Shown here one piece after another: positions 62,301 to 64,000 of a stretch of 64,000 nucleotides of DNA (its first letter is position 1; each line of letters opens with the position of its first letter). Below the pieces are notes generated by a model, which saw only the letters and a program-made list of their open reading frames with translations, did not search any database and had not been told where the DNA came from. The position numbers and the translations under genes are program-made. Source of the DNA: Holacanthus passer (taxonomy: Eukaryota; Chordata; Actinopteri; Pomacanthidae); NCBI GenBank assembly GCA_025331565.1, contig JAFREQ010000040.1, positions 2,683,501 through 2,747,500 on the forward strand, read 5' to 3'.

Positions 62301-63439
62301 GTGTTCAGCCGCTTTCCTAAAGTCCAACATTTCTGTAACACTGGATGTGGAATGGACTGAGTGCAAACCCAGAATCGTTTGGCCCAGATACGATTCTGTT
62401 CCCTCTGAGTCACCTCTGGTTTAACAAGATCCCAGTGGTTTCATTTCACTGTTCACTACACCCTCTCCAGCGCTGCTCACACCTCCACAGATGTGCACAG
62501 CCTCTAGAATCCATCTAGGTGTTGATAAATAAGGCAAAGTGTATAGCGAGCAGAAGACCCACCCTGTTACCCAACTAGCTTTACAAGCCTGTGTTGAAAG
62601 AGGATTTTTGCAGAGATGGTATCTGAAACTGGAATTTTCTGAGCTACAGGTATCCACTACTTGATACTTGAGCTTTTTGATAATTAGTTTGTTCTGATTC
62701 ACAAACTCCAGCTCACACAACTGTGATTCATAGAGCAGCTGTTAAAAGCTAAGAGTTATCACAAGGAGCATTGTGTTAAGACTGTTGCTGATGTTTAAAT
62801 GGCTACGAACAGATGCTTACATTTCCCACTAGTGTTTTGGCTGTCTGAGCAAAACTAATCAGACACGGTTAATTTCTGAGTCGTTCCTGACGTTAATTAT
62901 TTAATCACTGACGCATTGTATCAATTTAGTGTTTTTGCCATCTTATGAAGCAGGAAATCAGTTTTATCTGGTTAACTAAGGCGTCTGATTTGCACACAAG
63001 CGGGTGGTGCTGGTGAGTGGCGTACCGTGATCTAAGATGATGAGCTGGGCGCTGGACTGGATGTTGCCTGCATCGTTCTCCGCGAGGCACTGGTAGAAAC
63101 CCTCGTCTGACTTGACCAGACCCAGAACCTGCAGGTTATGCTCCTTCTACAAAACAGAAAAATAAGGAAAAAAACAAAGACAACATGAGGCCGTGATGAT
63201 GCAAAATCATGCAAGTACTTTTGACAGCACAATGTCTTCAATGCAGAAAAGGAAAGGGACGACTTTAGTGACAAATGAACTTACGATGATTTTGAAGTAG
63301 TCACTGGGGATGACAGCGTCTCCATTCTTGACCCATTTGACGGTGGGAGCTGGCGACCCTGACACCTCGCACTCAAAGACGATGTCCATGGACTCGTGGG
63401 CATAAATGTTGGCTGGCCGCTTGACGAACTGGGGAGGAA
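17310..63439 (-). CDS. neo1: Neogenin (netrin/RGM receptor), 3' 24 coding exons, 5' end outside the window
   Basis: CDS right to left = 63285-63439, 63026-63146, 46256-46424, 44969-45123, 42742-42890, 40801-40939, 40237-40286, 37516-37660, 35228-35338, 34944-35138, 33707-33802, 29383-29615, 26168-26306, 24733-24840, 24019-24213, 22910-22942, 22577-22645, 22175-22313, 21786-22030, 21119-21211, 20564-20734, 19059-19346, 18039-18175, 17310-17396: 3,422 nt, 1,139 residues plus stop. Human NEO1 is about 1,461 residues, so roughly 320 (signal peptide and Ig1-3) are missing to the right. Neogenin is a single-pass receptor for netrins and RGMs, acting in axon guidance, adhesion and BMP/iron control. 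Domain order: Ig4, six FN3, juxtamembrane linker, TM, cytoplasmic P1, P2 and P3 motifs. The end MKDLNAITTAP identifies NEO1 rather than DCC (AITGSAF). Every junction keeps phase. Confidence 0.96.
17397..18038 (-). other. neo1: neo1 last intron
   Basis: 0.64 kb. It contains a (GGGA)n tract at 17466-17492 and purine-rich flanks, close to the acceptor of the last exon. Nothing else is recognised. Confidence 0.8.
17466..17492 (+). repeat. (GGGA)n microsatellite
   Basis: About seven GGGA units in a longer purine-rich stretch (17430-17540). On the neo1 sense strand it is pyrimidine-rich, about 70 bp upstream of the last acceptor. Confidence 0.9.
18039..18175 (-). CDS. neo1: neo1 exon, tail between P2 and P3
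   Basis: Enters phase 1 after CACTCAG|GG and leaves phase 0 at AGC|GTGAGT. It encodes GPPTHPHVVKTASIGTLGR, then a segment ending KMLEDVDS. The KTASIGTLGR motif is a neogenin signature. Confidence 0.95.
18176..19058 (-). other. neo1: neo1 intron
   Basis: 0.9 kb with a (CA)n run at 18481-18499. No other feature recognised. Confidence 0.8.
19059..19346 (-). CDS. neo1: neo1 exon, P2-containing cytoplasmic tail
   Basis: 288 nt, phase 1 at both ends. It encodes ESVRNTPSSEPLPP, a Ser/Thr/His-rich middle with an AHPHAHAH repeat, then HPLKSFAVPAIP (P2) and ALPSTPLLAQT. P2 is proline-rich and conserved in DCC/neogenin. The middle differs strongly from human and is GC-rich. Confidence 0.94.
19347..20563 (-). 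other. neo1: neo1 intron with AT-rich MITE copies
   Basis: 1.2 kb holding an almost complete AT-rich MITE (19579-19849) and a shorter related fragment (about 20158-20245). No exon signal in between. Confidence 0.75.
19579..19849. mobile_element. AT-rich palindromic-type MITE, near complete
   Basis: It starts TAGAGCTGAAACGATTAGTT and ends AATTAGTTGCAGCCCTA. The two ends are imperfect inverted repeats built on GATTA/TAATC words, with GATAATCGATTATAAGTC inside. This is the best preserved copy in the window of a family also seen at 2401, 27905, 40365 and 45243. Confidence 0.65.
20564..20734 (-). CDS. neo1: neo1 exon, cytoplasmic tail with His run
   Basis: 171 nt, phase 1 at both ends. It encodes VISAHPIHSLDNHHHHYHM, then SLASPTRSYLYHQGSG and RVDST. 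The first part is nearly identical to human neogenin. Confidence 0.95.
20735..21118 (-). other. neo1: neo1 intron
   Basis: 0.38 kb with short CA runs at both ends and no other feature recognised. Confidence 0.8.
21119..21211 (-). CDS. neo1: neo1 exon, cytoplasmic tail
   Basis: 93 nt, phase 1 at both ends. It encodes [20 protein letters not shown] and MMMPFDAQPPQ, almost identical to human neogenin. Being phase-symmetric, it could be skipped without frameshift. Confidence 0.96.
21212..21785 (-). other. neo1: neo1 intron
   Basis: 0.57 kb, AT-rich, nothing recognised. Confidence 0.75.
21786..22030 (-). CDS. neo1: neo1 exon, P1 region after the membrane
   Basis: Enters phase 2 after TCCTGCAG and leaves phase 1 at CGCG|GTCAGT (non-consensus +3 C). 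It encodes KRAASKSSNGSHKYKGNSKD, then LKPPDLWIHHERLELKPMD and SQDITPADSGLDSN, ending QQRRNSYR. The first half is the P1 motif, the site of DCC-family interactions. Confidence 0.96.
22175..22313 (-). CDS. neo1: neo1 exon, transmembrane segment
   Basis: Phase 1 in (acceptor CTCTCGAG), phase 2 out. It encodes the short linker KSGVGGNSENH, a hydrophobic helix starting ILVIVIIISVGAF and ending VVGAFLC, then the stop-transfer TRRTTSHQKK. The TRRTTSHQKK stretch is identical to human neogenin. The helix would be the gamma-secretase substrate region. Confidence 0.95.
22577..22645 (-). CDS. neo1: neo1 small exon, juxtamembrane linker
   Basis: 69 nt, phase 1 at both ends, with acceptor TGAATCAG and donor GTAAGA. 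It encodes SNPPPKSGHPVGPRSQDP and GTAV, proline-rich and without a fold. Its size and symmetric phase make it a cassette-exon candidate. Confidence 0.85.
22910..22942 (-). CDS. neo1: neo1 33-nt exon after FN3-6
   Basis: Phase 1 at both ends. The acceptor is TGTTAAG and the donor CAAG|GTAAAT. It encodes ESSDKMANDQ, matching DSSDKMPNDQ of human neogenin. A shifted acceptor two codons in would create a stop, so this start is forced. It is a second cassette candidate. Confidence 0.9.
22943..24018 (-). other. neo1: neo1 intron
   Basis: 1.1 kb, AT-rich, with a purine-rich stretch at 22960-23100. No exon or repeat family recognised. Confidence 0.75.
24019..24213 (-). CDS. neo1: neo1 exon, FN3-6 second half
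   Basis: 195 nt, phase 1 at both ends. It encodes YIIYYSTDVNAEVHDWVIEP, VVGNRLTHQIQELTLDT and YYFKIQARNSKGMGPMSE. Identity to human neogenin is very high. FN3-5 and FN3-6 form the RGM-binding unit of neogenin. Confidence 0.97.
24214..24732 (-). other. neo1: neo1 intron
   Basis: 0.5 kb inside FN3-6. Nothing recognised. Confidence 0.8.
24733..24840 (-). CDS. neo1: neo1 exon, FN3-6 first half
   Basis: 108 nt, phase 1 at both ends. It encodes PSSSPKDVTVVSKENKPRTI and IVNWQPPSEANGKIT, with the conserved Trp of the FN3 fold. Confidence 0.97.
24841..26167 (-). other. neo1: neo1 intron
   Basis: 1.3 kb, AT-rich, ending in a (TG)n run at about 26126-26150 just left of the next exon. No other element recognised. 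Confidence 0.75.
26126..26150 (+). repeat. (TG)n microsatellite beside an exon
   Basis: About 12 TG units starting roughly 18 bp downstream of the donor of the FN3-5 exon (sense strand CA). CA-rich elements just after a donor are known binding sites for hnRNP L, which can affect splicing; whether it does so here is unknown. Confidence 0.9.
26168..26306 (-). CDS. neo1: neo1 exon, FN3-5 second half
   Basis: Phase 0 in (CTCCCCAG|ATG), phase 1 out at ACCA|GTAGGA. It encodes MANTTSLNHMVTGLKPNTLY and EFSVMVTKGRRTSTWSMTAQ, near identical to human neogenin. Confidence 0.96.
27905..28095. mobile_element. AT-rich MITE copy, partial
   Basis: It contains TTTCTGATCAACAGAAATCG, ACCACTAATCAATTTGACC, CACTATTTTCTGATATTTTT and TATTGATCAATTAATGAAAA. 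The word order matches the family at 19579-19849. The ends are decayed. Confidence 0.45.
28335..28410 (-). mobile_element. tRNA-derived SINE fragment
   Basis: On the minus strand GCTGAATGGTTACAGC forms a D-arm-like stem (GCTG/CAGC) with A-box character. 26 nt downstream GGTTCAATTCC (28364-28354) is a perfect B-box. The T-stem does not pair and no acceptor stem is present, so this is not a functional tRNA gene. Polymerase III-type SINE head is the best reading. Confidence 0.5.
29383..29615 (-). CDS. neo1: neo1 exon, FN3-4/5 linker and FN3-5 first half
   Basis: 233 nt, phase 1 in (acceptor GACGCGCAG, poor pyrimidine tract), phase 0 out. It encodes PIDPDVDFYELFHAPYTPVP, DPSPMMPPVGVQASVLSHDT and WADNSLPKNQK, then WKTNIPANTKVK. 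The linker length matches the long neogenin isoform. The 5' part is the less conserved half. Confidence 0.93.
29616..33706 (-). other. neo1: neo1 intron
   Basis: 4.1 kb. Has poly(T) at about 32032-32046 and short CA/GT runs. A stretch at about 33330-33540 is less AT-rich, with GTTAATTAGAG and CTGATAACGATC words, and could be a conserved non-coding element. No exon or transposon is recognised. Confidence 0.65.
33707..33802 (-). CDS. neo1: neo1 exon, FN3-4 second half
   Basis: 96 nt, phase 1 at both ends. It encodes [20 protein letters not shown] and VYESAITRPQS, almost identical to human neogenin. Confidence 0.97.
33803..34943 (-). other. neo1: neo1 intron
   Basis: 1.1 kb. At about 34510-34640 it has an organised block (TTTAATTATTGCG, TGTGTAATTAGCGGCTCGGG, CTCATTAATCC) with homeodomain-type TAATTA cores and CpGs unlike its surroundings; this is a candidate conserved element. 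Otherwise AT-rich and featureless. Confidence 0.65.
34944..35138 (-). CDS. neo1: neo1 exon, FN3-4 first half
   Basis: 195 nt, phase 1 at both ends. It encodes SRVPDQPSSLHVRPLVNSIV, VSWTPPENQDIVVRGYTIGY and [20 protein letters not shown]. FN3-4 carries one netrin contact in the DCC family. Confidence 0.97.
35228..35338 (-). CDS. neo1: neo1 exon, FN3-3 second half
   Basis: 111 nt, phase 1 at both ends. It encodes LERGTEYAFRVSAITVNGTG and ATEWTTAETFESDLD. An N-glycosylation sequon, NGT, is present. Confidence 0.97.
35339..37515 (-). other. neo1: neo1 intron
   Basis: 2.2 kb, AT-rich. No exon, RNA gene or known repeat family recognised. Confidence 0.7.
37516..37660 (-). CDS. neo1: neo1 exon, FN3-3 middle
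   Basis: Phase 0 in (CCCCTCAG|AGC), phase 1 out at AGCG|GTAATG. It encodes SIMLRWQPPPLSGQNGEITG and YKIRYRKGTRRSEAAEITGG, then TQLFKLIS. Confidence 0.96.
37661..40236 (-). other. neo1: neo1 intron with candidate conserved element
   Basis: 2.6 kb. Around 38560-38720 it contains TCAAACAGCTAATTGCATAA and CACAATGGCAACAAAGGG, a pair of SOX-type sites three bases apart near POU/homeodomain words. A poly(T) run lies at about 38960-38977. No exon recognised. Confidence 0.65.
40237..40286 (-). CDS. neo1: neo1 50-nt exon, start of FN3-3
   Basis: Phase 1 in, phase 0 out. It encodes PSAPPQNLTLEVQNSK, with V from the split codon; human has PSAPPQNLSLEVRNSK. Its length is not a multiple of three, so skipping would break frame. 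Confidence 0.97.
40365..40582. mobile_element. AT-rich MITE copy, interrupted
   Basis: It contains GATTAACTGATTAATTGATT, AGTTGATTGACAGAAATATC and, after a TTTTC-rich stretch, GTAAACTGAATATTTTAGGT and ACATCATCACTTTGGGTTTC. It stops abruptly where the CAACCC element begins. Confidence 0.5.
40583..40745. mobile_element. TA-flanked CAACCC MITE, 5' part with internal deletion
   Basis: It begins after TA with CAACCCTGATTCCGTAAAAA and GTTGGGGCGCTTTGTAAA. It later carries GTTCCTGAGTAATATCC, ATCATGTGTTTGA and CCCATGCTTGCTT, matching the order of the copy at 47971-48426. The 3' terminal repeat is absent. Confidence 0.6.
40801..40939 (-). CDS. neo1: neo1 exon, FN3-2 second half
   Basis: Phase 0 in, phase 1 out. 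It encodes DIDIDGQSYTMTGLKKNTEY, SFRVVANNKHGPGVSTEDVV and RTLSD. Confidence 0.97.
40940..42741 (-). other. neo1: neo1 intron
   Basis: 1.8 kb. A perfect 9-bp inverted repeat with a 10-nt spacer lies at 41520-41547. No exon or transposon recognised. Confidence 0.7.
42742..42890 (-). CDS. neo1: neo1 exon, FN3-2 first half
   Basis: Phase 1 in, phase 0 out. It encodes QVPGPAPNLQVVSNTPTSVS, LSWDKPLTGNGEILTYKLYY and TDKSVGNEE. Confidence 0.97.
43983..44052 (+). mobile_element. Degenerate tRNA-like SINE
   Basis: GGGGGCAGCGTGGTGTGCAC, then GGCACTCAGATGCAGGTCAA and CAGTTTAAGCCCCAATTC, resemble in order the head of a common teleost element (GGCGGCACGGTGGCGCAG, then GGTTCGAATCCC). The B-box-like part is heavily mutated. 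Confidence 0.3.
44714..44737 (+). repeat. (TG)n microsatellite
   Basis: About 12 uninterrupted TG units followed by a G-run. Confidence 0.9.
44969..45123 (-). CDS. neo1: neo1 exon, FN3-1 second half
   Basis: Phase 2 in (CATCAG|G), phase 1 out. It encodes ERVVNTSRPGEMQVTIQNLM, PDTKYRFRVVAHNSNGQGES and SAALKVATQAE. An NTS sequon is present. The acceptor tract is (TG)-rich on the sense strand. Confidence 0.96.
45124..46255 (-). other. neo1: neo1 intron with AT-rich MITE
   Basis: 1.1 kb, of which 45243-45655 is an AT-rich MITE copy. The rest is AT-rich and unrecognised. Confidence 0.7.
45243..45655. mobile_element. AT-rich MITE copy, long form
   Basis: It starts GTTGAAAGATTAATTGATT and ends CAACTAATCAATTAATCAAG plus GACTAATGATGAGCATATTAG. 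In between are TTAAGTTGTCAGAAAATACA, CCAATCACCAGAAACAAC, AAACTCAAAGATATTCAAT, CATTTGAGAAGCTGGAGGC and AAATGACTCAAATTACG. This long form shows the full internal word order of the family. Confidence 0.6.
46256..46424 (-). CDS. neo1: neo1 exon, Ig4-FN3 linker and FN3-1 first half
   Basis: Phase 1 in (ACGCCAG|GC), phase 2 out at AG|GTAGTA. It encodes GSGGVAGPAGPTPSAPRDVV, ASLVSTRFIKLTWRPPAEPH and TYSVFYSQEGTS. SAPRDVVASLVSTRFIKLTW is identical to human neogenin. The Gly/Ala/Pro linker is less conserved, so the acceptor is supported by phase and pyrimidine tract rather than by alignment. Confidence 0.92.
46506..46549 (+). repeat. (GGA)n polypurine tract
   Basis: Some 13 GGA/GAG units, purine-only, inside a longer purine-rich stretch to about 46640. 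On the neo1 sense strand it is (TCC)n, about 80 bp upstream of the FN3-1 acceptor, so it extends that acceptor's pyrimidine tract. Mirror polypurine tracts of this kind can form triplex DNA. Confidence 0.9.
47971..48426. mobile_element. Complete non-autonomous TA-flanked MITE, 456 bp
   Basis: It starts CAACCCTGATTCCTAAAAAG and ends GGAAACGGGGTTG, so the terminal inverted repeats agree at 11 of 13 positions. It is flanked on both sides by TA (47969-47970 and 48427-48428), the target duplication of the Tc1/mariner superfamily. Internal words (CCATCCTTGCTTCAGAATGA, CCCAATCATGATCC, GTGGAATGATCCAAACAGG, GTCAAAAAGGAT) recur in related relics at 40583 and 13090. It has no transposase-length frame. 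Confidence 0.75.
48895..48912 (+). repeat. (CA)n microsatellite
   Basis: About nine CA units. Confidence 0.85.
54280..54321 (+). repeat. Perfect 21-bp tandem duplication in the LTR-like block
   Basis: The unit AGTTTCGAGCTGAAAGTTTC plus A occurs at 54280-54300 and 54301-54321 with no mismatch. It lies in the U3-like part, where enhancer repeats are often found in LTRs. Confidence 0.95.
54591..54674 (+). repeat. 42-bp tandem duplication in the LTR-like block
   Basis: Two adjacent 42-bp units beginning CATGAAAAATACCGGGAAGA differ at only two positions. A degenerate third unit precedes them (about 54552-54590). Confidence 0.95.
54903..54910 (+). promoter_or_regulatory. TATA box of the LTR-like block
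   Basis: TATAAAAG lies about 90 bp ahead of an AATAAA signal, the tight promoter/poly(A) spacing seen in LTRs with a short R region. It would drive plus-strand transcription, antisense to neo1. Confidence 0.4.
59766..59850 (+). mobile_element. Fragment of an ATCC-headed interspersed repeat
   Basis: ATCCATTCATCCATCCATCA, then CTACTTATCCTTTGGAGGGT and CACCCTGGACGGGTCACC, follow the order of a repeat very common in teleosts: ATCC units, CTTATCC, then CACCCTGGACAGGTC. Only about 85 bp is preserved. Confidence 0.5.
63026..63146 (-). CDS. neo1: neo1 exon, Ig4 second half
   Basis: Phase 0 in (TTTTGTAG|AAG), phase 1 out at CACG|GTACGC. It encodes KEHNLQVLGLVKSDEGFYQC, then LAENDAGNIQSSAQLIILDH. The DEGFYQC motif holds the second Ig cysteine. 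Confidence 0.96.
63285..63439 (-). CDS. neo1: neo1 exon, Ig4 first half
   Basis: Phase 1 in (TTCCACAG|TT), phase 0 out at ATC|GTAAGT. It encodes PPQFVKRPANIYAHESMDIV, FECEVSGSPAPTVKWVKNGD and VIPSDYFKII. It has the first Ig cysteine (FEC) and the core Trp (KWVK). This is the most upstream neo1 exon inside the window. Confidence 0.96.
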
Positions 63440-64000
63440 CTGTGGAAAGCAAAAAAGAGGAGTCGGTGAGGTTTAAAAGATAAAACATTACACATATTGA
63501 CAGTGTTTGGTGGAAGCGACTAAAAAGTAGTGAAAAGAGATGACTGAATGTGTAGGAGTCAATCTTTTCCTCATGAAATTCAGAAACCAATTTGTCAAAA
63601 CTAACCAGGCACATCAAACTCCGGCACTCTGGTCTCTGAAACGAACAAGACTAAATGATGCCATGCCTCCTCTTCCACTGCCAAATTGCCAGTTAAGGGA
63701 GGGTGGAAAGAACAACAAACAGTATCATCTAACAACAACTTATCCAATTATCCTCTGCACCATTCACACAACTGTGACCTTTTCAGCAGATGGCAGCACT
63801 TGGACTATTTGTTAAAATGGTTCAATAACCTCTATTCGTATTTATTCAAGATTCACACCTTTTTCCACATACGGTCCTGATTATTTGTTATCCTTGTTCT
63901 TAGCAGTATGTTAGTTCGCTGATTCCTTATATAAGAACACTACTCGTCCAATAAAGCCAAATCTGGTTCTGATTAGGTCAAAAACAACACCCCCTTCCAT
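63440..64000 (-). other. neo1: neo1 intron running off the right edge
   Basis: 0.56 kb upstream of the Ig4 exon. No Ig3 exon or other feature is recognised before the window ends. Confidence 0.7.

Larger units (their letters stand above)
46425..63025 (-). other. neo1: neo1 16.6-kb intron between Ig4 and FN3-1
   Basis: The largest intron in the window. Recognised contents are a (GGA)n tract (46506-46549), a complete TA-flanked MITE (47971-48426), a (CA)n run (48895-48912), an LTR-like block (54049-55199), (GT)n near 55270-55315, a short ATCC-headed interspersed repeat (59766-59850) and poly(A) runs near 51020, 59333, 59740 and 61436. Blocks at about 49711-49960 and 57640-57880 look like candidate conserved elements. 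No exon or RNA gene is supported. Confidence 0.7.

Noticed and set aside
17310..63439. Assignment as dcc or igdcc3/4
   Set aside because: HQIQELTLDT, KTASIGTLGR, TRRTTSHQKK and the ITTA-type end match neogenin; DCC has different residues at each, and IGDCC proteins have a different tail.
1..64000. CRISPR arrays, operons, bacterial mobile elements, phage genes
   Set aside because: The window is a vertebrate chromosome segment with spliced genes; regularly spaced repeats here are microsatellites or LTR-internal tandems.

Overview
This is vertebrate nuclear DNA, most likely a percomorph teleost. Short coding exons with canonical splice sites sit in long AT-rich introns. The decoded proteins match vertebrate SNX1 and neogenin almost residue for residue, and the non-coding DNA carries teleost-type interspersed repeats. 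All coding evidence is on the minus strand, so transcription runs right to left. Exon borders were derived by reading splice sites and phases by hand; every junction of the two main genes keeps frame. Layout from left to right: (1) 1-1330, the CpG-rich 5' end of an unrecognised minus-strand gene, with a probable non-coding first exon at 1025-1240 and a dense cluster of TTAGC/GCTAA words; (2) 3140-12400, a complete snx1 gene of 15 coding exons encoding 522 residues with PX and BAR domains, including one GC-AG intron and a start codon embedded in a YY1/ETS-type motif; (3) 12511-15129, an intergenic gap with repeat relics and an orphan membrane-segment ORF; (4) 15130-63439, the 3' UTR and 24 coding exons of neo1 (neogenin), 1,139 residues from the fourth Ig domain through six fibronectin III domains, the membrane segment and the cytoplasmic tail to the stop. 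The neo1 exons for signal peptide and Ig1-3 lie beyond the right edge. About 85 percent of the window is intron or intergenic. Recognisable content there is a family of AT-rich elements with GATTA/TAATC words and GTTGCAGC-like ends, a TA-flanked CAACCC-terminal MITE family, a CAGTGGTG-terminal MITE, tRNA-like SINE fragments, the 3' tail of a LINE/SINE, microsatellites, and a 1.15-kb LTR-like block at 54049-55199. The two genes are not a pathway unit in any obvious way: SNX1 is a retromer-associated endosomal sorting protein, and neogenin is a netrin/RGM receptor at the plasma membrane. No new multi-gene system is visible. The most unusual items are the LTR-like block, the neo1-snx1 neighbourhood, the GC-AG intron and the promoter motif cluster.
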